Positions 25,252 through 33,048 of a stretch of 64,000 nucleotides of DNA are shown here, piece by piece. Origin of the DNA: Mycolicibacterium helvum (GTDB lineage Bacteria > Actinomycetota > Actinomycetes > Mycobacteriales > Mycobacteriaceae); assembly GCF_010731895.1 (NCBI RefSeq), contig NZ_AP022596.1, positions 1,922,001 through 1,986,000 of the forward strand, given 5' to 3'. The notes under the pieces were generated by a model. The model was not told where the DNA came from. It ran no database searches and saw nothing but the letters and a program-made list of their open reading frames with translations. The first letter of the stretch is position 1. Each line of letters begins with the position of its first letter. A program made the translations under genes and the position numbers.

Positions 25252-26802
25252 ATGAGCTGCACTCATGCACCTCCGGTGGTGATCGTCGGCGCCGGGCCGA
25301 CCGGGATTACCGCTGCCACCCTGCTCGCCCAATACGGCGTGCGCAGTCTCGTACTCGATCGTTATGCCGACGTGTATCCGCAACCTCGCGCCGTGCATCT
25401 GGACGACGAGGTGTTCCGCATCGTGCACCGGCTGGGGATCGCCGAGGAGTTCGCCACCATCTCCCGGCCCGCGCTGGGCCTGCGACTGCTGGATCCTCAG
25501 ATGCGGGTGCTGGCCGAGTTCAGTCGGGATCCCGCGCGCGCACCACACGGATACCCGCAGGCCAACATGTTCGACCAACCGGAGTTCGAGGCGCTGCTCC
25601 GCACCAATCTCGCCCACCACCCACTGGCCACGTTGCGGGGCAACGTCGAGGTCACCGATATCGCCCAGATCGCTGGCGGCCGTGCCCGGATCACCTATAC
25701 CGACCGTGCCGACGGCCGCGAGCATGCCGTCGAGACCGACTACGTGCTGGGTTGCGACGGGGCCAACAGCCTGGTCCGCGCACGAATCGGATCGACCATG
25801 CGCGACTTGCGATTCGAACAGCGCTGGCTGGTGGTCGATGTGGCGACGACGACGGACCTGGGCCAGTGGGCTGGTGTGCACCAACTGTGTGATCCGCACC
25901 GGGCCGGCACCTTCATGCAGATCGGCGATGCGCGCTACCGGTGGGAGTTCCGGTTGCGGCCCGGCGAGAGTGCTGACGACTTCGACACTTTGGAAACACT
26001 CGCCCCGCTGCTCGCGCCATGGACAGCGGCAACGAGTATCGGCGAACTCGAGCTTATTCGGGTCGCCGAGTACACCTTCCGCGCCCAGCTCGCCGACCGC
26101 TGGCGGCGGGCCAACACTTTCCTACTCGGCGATGCCGCTCACCTGACGCCCCCGTTCGTGGGCCAGGGCATGGGTGCGGGGCTACGCGATGCGATGAACC
26201 TGGCCTGGAAGCTGGCGGGTGTGATCGACGGAACGCTTACCCCCGGCGCATTGGATAGCTACGAGCAGGAGCGAAAGCCGCACGCACACAAAATGATCGG
26301 ACTCGCATTGATGGTCGGCCGAGCCATGACCTCTGGCGGTGGGTTCGGCAATATGTTGCGCCGCAATGTCATTCCGCATATCTATCGGTTGCCCGGACTA
26401 CGGGAGCGGGTGATCGATTCTCGGACACCACCGCTACACCGCTCGGCACTGGTCCACCGGTCGCAGCTAGCGGGTCGGCTGGGCGGGACAATGTGCCCCA
26501 ACGCCGTGGATCCAGCTGGCGGGCGCCTCGACGACCTGTTGGGCAACGGCTTTGCCATCGTGACGATACGGACACCCGACGCCGCCGAGGTTAAGGTCGC
26601 CGAACAATACGGCGCCGCAGTCCATGTGGCGAAGCCCGGCAGCGAACTAGCGGACTGGCTTTGCAATGGACATGCCGGTGCGGCGATCCTCCGGCCTGAT
26701 CGGACCGTGTTGCGCGCCGGCCGTGATGTCGAGGGGCTCGTACGCCTACTCGGGCGCTATCTGGTGGCTGTCAACGAAAACCAGCGTGCCGGCATCCAGT
26801 AG
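25252..26802 (+). CDS. Class A FAD-dependent aromatic hydroxylase (MhpA-like)
   Basis: 516 residues. FAD motifs are VIVGAGPTGITAA near the start, YVLGCDGANSLVRA in the middle and LLGDAAHLTPPFVGQGMGAGLRDAMNLAWKL. A C-terminal thioredoxin-like domain, typical of phenol and 3-(3-hydroxyphenyl)propionate hydroxylases, follows. It uses NAD(P)H and O2 to hydroxylate a phenolic ring. The ATG at 25252 follows GGAAAGGG. With the VOC dioxygenase-like protein and FAH hydrolase it makes a minimal hydroxylate-cleave-hydrolyse route. The exact aromatic substrate cannot be read from the sequence. Confidence 0.87.
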   Translation: MSCTHAPPVVIVGAGPTGITAATLLAQYGVRSLVLDRYADVYPQPRAVHLDDEVFRIVHRLGIAEEFATISRPALGLRLLDPQMRVLAEFSRDPARAPHGYPQANMFDQPEFEALLRTNLAHHPLATLRGNVEVTDIAQIAGGRARITYTDRADGREHAVETDYVLGCDGANSLVRARIGSTMRDLRFEQRWLVVDVATTTDLGQWAGVHQLCDPHRAGTFMQIGDARYRWEFRLRPGESADDFDTLETLAPLLAPWTAATSIGELELIRVAEYTFRAQLADRWRRANTFLLGDAAHLTPPFVGQGMGAGLRDAMNLAWKLAGVIDGTLTPGALDSYEQERKPHAHKMIGLALMVGRAMTSGGGFGNMLRRNVIPHIYRLPGLRERVIDSRTPPLHRSALVHRSQLAGRLGGTMCPNAVDPAGGRLDDLLGNGFAIVTIRTPDAAEVKVAEQYGAAVHVAKPGSELADWLCNGHAGAAILRPDRTVLRAGRDVEGLVRLLGRYLVAVNENQRAGIQ

Positions 26803-26994
26803 GACCGCCCAGCGCCGGGCCGCATCCGAAATGTGCACATCACCGACATCGACGGCATGGCCCGCCAAGTCGCCGAAATCCTCAACGACGACACCGCGTA
26901 CCTCGTCGTCGGTGTCGACATAGACCCGAACGCGTTGACTGACGGCGATCACTTCGTCGCTGTCAGCGCGCTTTCCCGCTGTCTTCTTGACCAC
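26746..26994 (-). CDS. Small conserved hypothetical protein
   Basis: 82 residues, acidic and beta-rich (VRVYVDTDDEVRGVVVEDFGDLAG), with a basic start MVKKTAGKRADSDE. The GTG start has GGGGAAGG at a proper distance, which supports translation. It overlaps the last 57 bp of the convergent flavin monooxygenase and lies downstream of the XRE-cupin gene on the same strand. I do not recognise a family. Confidence 0.55.
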   Translation of the reverse strand: MVKKTAGKRADSDEVIAVSQRVRVYVDTDDEVRGVVVEDFGDLAGHAVDVGDVHISDAARRWAVLLDAGTLVFVDSHQIAPE

Positions 26995-27039
26995 CCGAAC
27001 ACCTTCCCCGGCACATACAGTCAGGCCAGTACAGCACGT

Positions 27040-27648
27040 TCACGGCCGATACGGACCGGAATTTCGCGGTATTGGCGGCGCGATCGACCACAGAACTTCG
27101 CTTTCGTCCTGCCCCGGGTTGTCCCAGGAGTGCACGGCCTTCGCCGAGAACGTGTAGCAGTCGCCGGTTTTGAGAACCGATTCCTGGCCGTCGACGGTGA
27201 GGCGCAGGCACCCGCGAAGAACGAAGACGAAGATGGTTTCGGACTCCAATATGTAGGCACCACCCGTGCCGCCACCGGGCCGCAACACCGACCGCATCAC
27301 CTGAAGGTTGCGTTCGGTCTCCGGTGTCAGCAGGTACTCGCGGATTCCGCTGCCGCCCATCTCCACTGGCGCACCGCCACCGCCGCGTACGACTGCCGAG
27401 TCCGGGTAGTCGAACAGGGAACCCACTGACACACTGAGGATTTCGCACACCTTGAGAAGGTTGGGCACCGAGATCGTGGTCTGGCCGCGTTCGACCAGGC
27501 TCAGAAATCCCTTGGTCAGCCCGGCGCGATCGGCGACCGCCTCCAATGTCAGTTCCCGTTCTTTGCGCAGCGCGCGGAGCTTCGGGCCGAGTCGATTCAT
27601 CCAGCCGTCAACACCGGCCAGAACACTGGTGGACGCGTCCTGCGACAT
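27040..27648 (-). CDS. XRE-family regulator with C-terminal cupin domain
   Basis: 202 residues. The helix-turn-helix spans about 22-77 (LRALRKERELTLEAVADRAGLTKGFLSLVERGQTTISVPNLLKVCEIL). A cupin_2 domain spans about 115-195 (MRSVLRPGGGTGGAYILESETIFVFVLRGCLRLTVDG...GDCYTFSAKAVHSWDNPG). This architecture is that of PuuR and related small-molecule regulators. The ATG is preceded by GGGGAGGTGTCCCG. It is divergent from the aldehyde dehydrogenase operon across a 40-bp palindrome, so it probably controls that operon and itself. Confidence 0.9.
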   Translation of the reverse strand: MSQDASTSVLAGVDGWMNRLGPKLRALRKERELTLEAVADRAGLTKGFLSLVERGQTTISVPNLLKVCEILSVSVGSLFDYPDSAVVRGGGGAPVEMGGSGIREYLLTPETERNLQVMRSVLRPGGGTGGAYILESETIFVFVLRGCLRLTVDGQESVLKTGDCYTFSAKAVHSWDNPGQDESEVLWSIAPPIPRNSGPYRP

Positions 27649-27703
27649 CGGGACACCTCCCCTTCACCAGATCGATCGGCCACCGGGCCTTGCGCCACCA
27701 AAG

Positions 27704-27743
27704 TTTAGCGGTATATAACTTTCATAAGTTTTACACCACTAAA
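27704..27743. promoter_or_regulatory. Large imperfect palindrome, probable operator of the XRE-cupin regulator
   Basis: Arms TTTAGCGGTATATAACTT (27704-27721) and AAGTTTTACACCACTAAA (27726-27743) are complementary at 15 of 18 positions around a TCAT spacer. It is AT-rich compared with its surroundings, sits between divergent genes, and ends 16 bp before the aldehyde dehydrogenase ATG. Confidence 0.7.
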
Positions 27744-27759
27744 CCATCAGGACGGAATA

Positions 27760-29103
27760 ATGAGTCTGTACGCCGTGGTCGACCCGAAATCCGGTGAAGT
27801 GGTGCGGGAGTACCCGACCGCGACCGACGAGCAGATCGAGCAGGCGCTGGCCGCGGCGGCCAAGGCGTACCGGGAATGGTCGAAGACGTCGACGCTGGCC
27901 GACCGGGTGGCCCTGATCCGGCGGGTGGCCGCACTGCACACCGAGCGCCGCGAGAAGCTCGCCGAGATCATCCATCGCGAGATGGGCAAGCCGCTCGACC
28001 AGGCCATCGGCGAAGTGGACTTCAGCGCCGCGATCTACGAGTACTACGCCGACAACGCCGAGAAGTTCCTCGCCGACGAGCCAATCCAGCTGCTCGACGG
28101 GGACGGCAGTGCGGTCATTAAGCGTGGCCCGGTCGGCGTCCTGCTGGGCATCATGCCGTGGAACTACCCCTACTACCAGGTCGCTCGGTTCGCCGGCCCC
28201 AACCTGACGCTGGGCAACACGATCGTGCTCAAGCACGCCCCGCAGTGCCCCGAATCCGCCGACGCGATCCAGCAGATCTTCGACGACGCCGGCTACCCCG
28301 CCGGCGCCTACGTCAACGTCTATGCGACCAACGAGCAGATCGCCGACGCCATCGCCGACCCACGGGTGCAGGGCGTATCGCTGACCGGCTCCGAGCGCGC
28401 TGGCGCCGCGGTCGCTGAGATCGCCGGCCGCAACCTGAAGAAGGTCGTGCTGGAGCTCGGCGGTTCTGATCCGTTCATCGTTCTGTCCAGCGACGACCTG
28501 GACGCAACCGTCGAGGCGGCGATGGCGGGCCGCTTCGAGAACACCGGACAGGCCTGCAACGCGGCCAAGCGCTTCATCGTCGCCGCCGACCTCTACGACG
28601 AGTTCCTCGACAAGTTCACCAAGAAGGTGGTCGAGGCCGCCGACGGACTGGCCCCACTGTCCTCGCTGGGCGCAGCCCAGCGACTGGGCGAGCAGATCGA
28701 TCGCGCGGTGGCCGACGGCGCCAACCTCGTCTCCGAGGGCAAGCGCGACGGCGCCTATTTCCCACCAGGTGTGCTGACCGGGGTCACCCCCGATTCGGCG
28801 ACCTACCGTGAGGAGCTGTTCGGCCCGGTGGCGATGGTGTTCAAGGTGAACTCCGAGGACGAAGCCGTGGAGCTGGCCAACGACATCCCCTTCGGGCTCG
28901 GCTCGTATGTGTTCACCACCGACGAGGACCAGGCCAAGCGCGTCGCCGACAAGATCGACGCCGGAATGGTGTTCGTGAACGTCGTCGGCGCCGACGGGGT
29001 CGAGCTGCCGTTCGGCGGGGTGAAACGCTCCGGGTTCGGCCGCGAGCTGGGCCGGTTCGGCATCGACGAGTTCGTCAACAAGAAACTGATCCGGATCGGA
29101 TAA
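27760..29103 (+). CDS. Aldehyde dehydrogenase, succinate/glutarate semialdehyde type
   Basis: 447 residues, a length and style resembling mycobacterial GabD-type enzymes. The catalytic Glu is in VVLELGGSDPF, the catalytic Cys in NTGQACNAAKRF, and the NAD-binding loop is SLTGSERAGAAVA. It oxidises a semialdehyde to the acid with NAD(P)+. The next gene resembles glutaryl-CoA dehydrogenase, so glutarate semialdehyde from lysine or 5-aminovalerate is a reasonable substrate; this is inference. It is first in an operon behind the XRE-cupin palindrome. Confidence 0.88.
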   Translation: MSLYAVVDPKSGEVVREYPTATDEQIEQALAAAAKAYREWSKTSTLADRVALIRRVAALHTERREKLAEIIHREMGKPLDQAIGEVDFSAAIYEYYADNAEKFLADEPIQLLDGDGSAVIKRGPVGVLLGIMPWNYPYYQVARFAGPNLTLGNTIVLKHAPQCPESADAIQQIFDDAGYPAGAYVNVYATNEQIADAIADPRVQGVSLTGSERAGAAVAEIAGRNLKKVVLELGGSDPFIVLSSDDLDATVEAAMAGRFENTGQACNAAKRFIVAADLYDEFLDKFTKKVVEAADGLAPLSSLGAAQRLGEQIDRAVADGANLVSEGKRDGAYFPPGVLTGVTPDSATYREELFGPVAMVFKVNSEDEAVELANDIPFGLGSYVFTTDEDQAKRVADKIDAGMVFVNVVGADGVELPFGGVKRSGFGRELGRFGIDEFVNKKLIRIG

Positions 29104-29106
29104 CCC

Positions 29107-30308
29107 ATGAGCGCCGCTACTGCGCCGGTCCAGAAGGATCTTTACAGCCCGCTGGAGCTGTTTGCGACCGATCGTCTGCTTGACGCCGACGAACGGGATA
29201 TCGCGGCAACTGTGCGCAAGTTCGTCGATACCAAGCTCCGCCCGAATGTCGGGGACTGGTTCGAATCTGCCACGCTGCCAAAAGAACTCGGTAGGGAGTT
29301 CGGTGCGCTGGGCTTGCTGGGTATGCACCTGCAGGGGTATGGATGCGCGGGTACCAACGCGGTGAGCTACGGGCTGGCCTGTATGGAGCTCGAGGCCGGT
29401 GACAGCGGTTTCCGCAGCTTCGTGTCGGTGCAGGGCTCGCTGTCGATGTTCTCCATCTACCGTTACGGCTCCGAGGAGCAGAAGAACGAGTGGCTGCCCC
29501 GGCTGGCCACCGGCGAGGCAATCGGGTGCTTCGGGCTGACCGAACCCGACTTCGGCTCCAACCCGGCCGGGATGCGCACGCGCGCCCGCCGCGACGGCCG
29601 CGACTGGGTCCTCGATGGCACCAAGATGTGGATCACCAACGGCAATCTCGCCGATGTGGCCACGGTGTGGGCTAGAACAGGCGACGGCGACGGCGATATC
29701 AGCGGCTTTCTGGTCCCGACCGACACCCGGGTTTCACCGCCAACGTCATCCACAAGAAGCTGTCGTTGCGCGCCTCGGTGACCTCCGAGCTGGTACTGGA
29801 CAATGTCCGGCTGCCGGCCTCGGCGCAGCTACCGGAAGCCACCAGCCTGGGTGCGCCACTGTCCTGCCTCAATGAGGCACGGTTCGGCATCGTGTTCGGT
29901 GCACTCGGTGCCGCACGTGACAGCCTGGAGACCGCGATCGCCTACACCAGGGAGCGTGAGGTCTTCGACCGGCCGCTGTCGAGTTTCCAGCTGACGCAGG
30001 AGAAGCTGGCCAACATGACCCTGGAGTTGGGCAAGGGCATGCTGCTGGCCGTCCACCTCGGCCGGATGAAAGACGCCGAAGGTGCCCGCCCCGAACAGAT
30101 CAGCCTGGGCAAACTCAACAATGTCCGCGAGGCGCTGGCCATCGCCCGCCAGTGCCGAACCCTGTTGGGCGGCAGCGGGATCACCCTCGAATACTCTCCG
30201 CTACGACACGCCAACAATCTCGAATCGGTGCTCACCTACGAAGGCACCTCCGAAATGCACCTACTCTCAATCGGACGCGCCCTGACCGGACAAGCAGCGT
30301 TCCGCTGA
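29107..30308 (+). pseudogene. Glutaryl-CoA-dehydrogenase-like acyl-CoA dehydrogenase, interrupted by a one-base frameshift
   Basis: Two overlapping reading frames together give one full-length enzyme of about 400 residues. The first (29107-29781) holds MELEAGDSGFRSFVSVQGSL and GCFGLTEPDFGSNPAGMRTRA, and its family-like sequence ends at SGFLVPTDT. The second continues with GFTANVIHKKLSLRASVTSELVLD and ends with VLTYEGTSEMHLLSIGRALTG, which carries the catalytic glutamate. Adding one C to the CCC run near 29733-29735 (GACACCCGGG) restores the frame. Either the gene is inactivated or the base is a sequencing error in a short homopolymer. The intact flanking operon and lack of other damage favour a recent or artefactual event. 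Confidence 0.85.
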
Positions 30309-30309
30309 G

Positions 30310-31755
30310 ATGACCAGCCCGAACGAACTCCGGCACTTGATCGCCGGGCAATGGCGCGACGGCGCCGGCGACATGGTGACCAGCGTCAACCCCGCGCGTC
30401 CCCGTGTGGTTGTCGCCGAGGGACATTGCGCGACGGTTGCCGATGTCTCGCACGCGGTCGCCGCGGCGGGTGAGGCACTCACGAGCTGGGCCGGCACGCC
30501 CATACATCAGCGCGGTGCGGTGCTGCTGGCTGCCGCCGACGCAGTCGAGCGCAATGCGCCGTCCTGGGGTTTGGAGCTGGCGACCGAGGAAGGCAAGACC
30601 ACAGCCGAGGGTATCGGCGAGGTCCGGCGGGCCGCCCAGATCCTGCGGTATTACGGCAACGAGGGCGACCGGCAGAGCGGCGAGATCTTCGCCTCCCCCC
30701 GCGCCGGTGAACAAATCCTGGTGACCCGCAAGCCGATTGGCGTCGTCGCCGTCATCACCCCGTTCAACTTCCCGATCGCCATCCCAGCCTGGAAAATCGC
30801 GCCCGCACTGGTATACGGCAACACCGTGGTGTGGAAACCGGCCAGCACCGTTCCCCTACTGGCAATCCGGCTCGCGGAAGCATTAACCGATGCCGGCCTG
30901 CCCCCGGGAGTGCTCAACCTGGTGATCGGCGACTCGCCAGTCGGTGCGGCACTGGCCGACCACCCCGACGTCGCCGCGATCAGCTTCACCGGCTCCACCA
31001 CGGTCGGCCGGCGCATCGCCGCCGCGGCCGCAGCCCGCGGGGTACCAGCTCAGGCCGAAATGGGCGGAAAAAACGCCGCCGTCGTCCTCGATGACGCAGA
31101 CATCGACCTAGCGCTGGACCAAGTCATACTCGGGGCCTTCCGCTCCACCGGCCAAAAATGCACAGCCACCTCACGATTAATCGTCACCGAGCGGATTGCC
31201 GATCGATTCCTGGAAGAACTCACGGCACGGGTGGAGGCGCTGGTCGTCGGCGATCCGACCGACGAAGCGACGCAGATGGGTCCGGTCATCACCGGCGCGG
31301 CCCAGCGGAACATCTACGGGGGCATCGGGTCAGCGATCAACCAAGGCGTCGAGGTACTGACCGGCGGCGAGCCCTACTTCAAGGGGCTTAGGGCCGAGGG
31401 CTTCTTTGTCGCACCCACGATCGTGGAAGTGGTAGGGCCTGCCGACATCTGGTCCGAGGAGTTGTTCGGCCCTGTGCTCGCCGTCAAACGCGCCACCGAC
31501 GCCGACCAGGCGTTCGCGCTGGCCAACGACAGCGAATTCGGCTTGTCCGCCGCGGTGTTCACCCAGGACCTGACGCGGGCGCTTGCCGCGGTCGAGCACA
31601 TCGATGTTGGTGTGCTGCACATAAACTCCGAATCGGCCGGCGCCGACCCGCACGTGCCGTTCGGCGGGGCGAAAAAGAGCGGACTCGGCCCCAAAGAGCA
31701 GGGCACCGCAGCGCGCGAGTTTTTCACCCACACCACGACGGTCTATCTCCGTTGA
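30310..31755 (+). CDS. Aldehyde dehydrogenase, 2-oxoglutarate-semialdehyde dehydrogenase-like
   Basis: 481 residues. Motifs are VITPFNFPIAIPAWKIAPAL, SFTGSTTVGRRIA, AQAEMGGKNAAVVL with the catalytic Glu, and RSTGQKCTATSRLIV with the catalytic Cys. GQKCTATSR is typical of oxoglutarate-semialdehyde dehydrogenases. The ATG begins 1 bp after the acyl-CoA dehydrogenase stop, so it is in the same operon. It probably handles a second aldehyde in the same catabolic pathway. Confidence 0.87.
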   Translation: MTSPNELRHLIAGQWRDGAGDMVTSVNPARPRVVVAEGHCATVADVSHAVAAAGEALTSWAGTPIHQRGAVLLAAADAVERNAPSWGLELATEEGKTTAEGIGEVRRAAQILRYYGNEGDRQSGEIFASPRAGEQILVTRKPIGVVAVITPFNFPIAIPAWKIAPALVYGNTVVWKPASTVPLLAIRLAEALTDAGLPPGVLNLVIGDSPVGAALADHPDVAAISFTGSTTVGRRIAAAAAARGVPAQAEMGGKNAAVVLDDADIDLALDQVILGAFRSTGQKCTATSRLIVTERIADRFLEELTARVEALVVGDPTDEATQMGPVITGAAQRNIYGGIGSAINQGVEVLTGGEPYFKGLRAEGFFVAPTIVEVVGPADIWSEELFGPVLAVKRATDADQAFALANDSEFGLSAAVFTQDLTRALAAVEHIDVGVLHINSESAGADPHVPFGGAKKSGLGPKEQGTAAREFFTHTTTVYLR

Positions 31756-31806
31756 GTGAGCGTTGAGGGCGCAAGATCCCGCGAATTTTCTGCGCTGGTG
31801 CTCACT
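31755..31806. repeat. 52-bp nested palindrome between convergent genes
   Basis: Outer arms AGTGAGC (31755-31761) and GCTCACT (31800-31806) enclose inner arms GCGCA and TGCGC. It lies at the junction of two convergent genes, a position used for bidirectional terminators, but its symmetric structure also resembles short dispersed intergenic repeats. No second copy was found in this window. Confidence 0.55.
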
Positions 31807-31817
31807 GAACGCCTGAA

Positions 31818-32876
31818 CTACGGCTCGACAGTGACTTTGATGGCCTCACCACTTTTGACGATGCCGAAGGCATCCAGCACGTTGTCGAGCGAGATATGGC
31901 ACGTGATCAGGTCTTTGACCGGAACCTGCCCGGTGGAGATGTACTCGAGCGCGCGCTTGTTGTGCTCAGGGGCCGAGCCGTTGGCCCCGTGGATGTGCAA
32001 CTGCCGGTAATGCACGACGTTGGAATCGCAGGTGATCGTGGGGTTGGTCTTGGGAAGACCACCAAAGAACGAAATCCGCCCGCTGCGTGCGGCCATCGCG
32101 ATCGCCTGCTCCTGGGTGATGTTGGCCGCCGTCGCGGTGATGACCACGTCGGCGCCGCGGCCGCCGGTGAGCTCCATGACCTTGTCGACGACGTCGACAT
32201 CGGCGGCATTGATGACCTCGTCGGGGCCGACGGCATCGGCTGACATCTTGAGTCGGCTGTCGTTGACATCGACCAGATAGACCGGGCCGCACTTGTGCAC
32301 GCCGCGGGCGATCCGGATGTGCATGCACCCGATCGGGCCGGCGCCGAAAACCACGACGGTGTCACCCTCTTCGATCCCGAGCAGTTCCTGGGCGTTGATG
32401 GCACACGCGAACGGCTCGGCGGCCGACGCTTCGTCGAAGCCGACGTTGTCCGGGATGCGGTTCAGCCCATCGACGGCCAGCACCTGCTTGGGCACGATCA
32501 TGTACTCGGCGAACCCGCCGTCGTACTGATAGCCCACCGAGGTCTGGTTCTGGCACACCGCCATCCAGCCCTTGCGGCATTCGTGACACTTCCCGCACGG
32601 CACCGCGGCGATCACCTGCACCCGGTCGCCGGCCTGCCAATCGCTGCCGTAGGCCTGGTTGACGTCCGCACCGACCTCGACGATCTCACCGGCAATCTCG
32701 TGCCCGATGGTCCGCGGCGGGGTGAGGTTCTGGTGCCCGTTGTAGAAGATCTTGACGTCGGTGCCGCACGTCGAGCAGTTGCGCACCCGAATCTTGACCT
32801 CGTCAGCACCACAGGTGGGCTCGGGAACATCCTCCAGCCGGACATCCTCGGGGGCGTAGAAGCGCAGGGCTTTCAT
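31818..32876 (-). CDS. Zinc-dependent alcohol (alditol) dehydrogenase, MDR family
   Basis: 352 residues. Catalytic zinc ligands are in NCSTCGTD and TIGHEIAGE, the structural zinc cluster is CGKCHECRKGWMAVC, and the Rossmann motif is VVFGAGPIGCMHIRIA. Family members oxidise sorbitol, xylitol, galactitol 1-phosphate or threonine. The gene is divergent from a mannitol-type PTS transporter, so an alditol or alditol phosphate is the likely substrate. No long-chain mannitol-1-phosphate dehydrogenase (MtlD) is seen nearby; this enzyme may fill that step. Confidence 0.87.
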   Translation of the reverse strand: MKALRFYAPEDVRLEDVPEPTCGADEVKIRVRNCSTCGTDVKIFYNGHQNLTPPRTIGHEIAGEIVEVGADVNQAYGSDWQAGDRVQVIAAVPCGKCHECRKGWMAVCQNQTSVGYQYDGGFAEYMIVPKQVLAVDGLNRIPDNVGFDEASAAEPFACAINAQELLGIEEGDTVVVFGAGPIGCMHIRIARGVHKCGPVYLVDVNDSRLKMSADAVGPDEVINAADVDVVDKVMELTGGRGADVVITATAANITQEQAIAMAARSGRISFFGGLPKTNPTITCDSNVVHYRQLHIHGANGSAPEHNKRALEYISTGQVPVKDLITCHISLDNVLDAFGIVKSGEAIKVTVEP

Positions 32877-32950
32877 GGCGATCGTCCTTCCGATAGTCCT
32901 GTGTTCCAGACAACCCTAGCGACAATCCGGGCATAAATCCACAATCATTT

Positions 32951-32993
32951 CTGCCCGTTTATGACCGATTGCTTGCGCTACTGCCCGATTATG
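32951..32993. promoter_or_regulatory. Paired direct repeats upstream of the PTS gene
   Basis: CTGCCCGTTTATG (32951-32963) and CTGCCCGATTATG (32981-32993) repeat at a 30-bp interval, close to three helix turns. A related inverted half, GGGCATAAAT, lies just upstream near 32930. The array sits between the alditol dehydrogenase and PTS genes, as expected for binding sites of the DeoR regulator encoded downstream. Confidence 0.55.
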
Positions 32994-33048
32994 GGGTTTA
33001 CTGGTCGTCGGATGTGACCGGCATCACCCCATGATCGGAGGCCTCGAG

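Noticed and set aside
26833..27429. A 198-codon plus-strand frame across the small hypothetical gene and the XRE-cupin gene.
   Set aside because: It is antisense to a clear HTH-cupin protein and has no recognisable domain.
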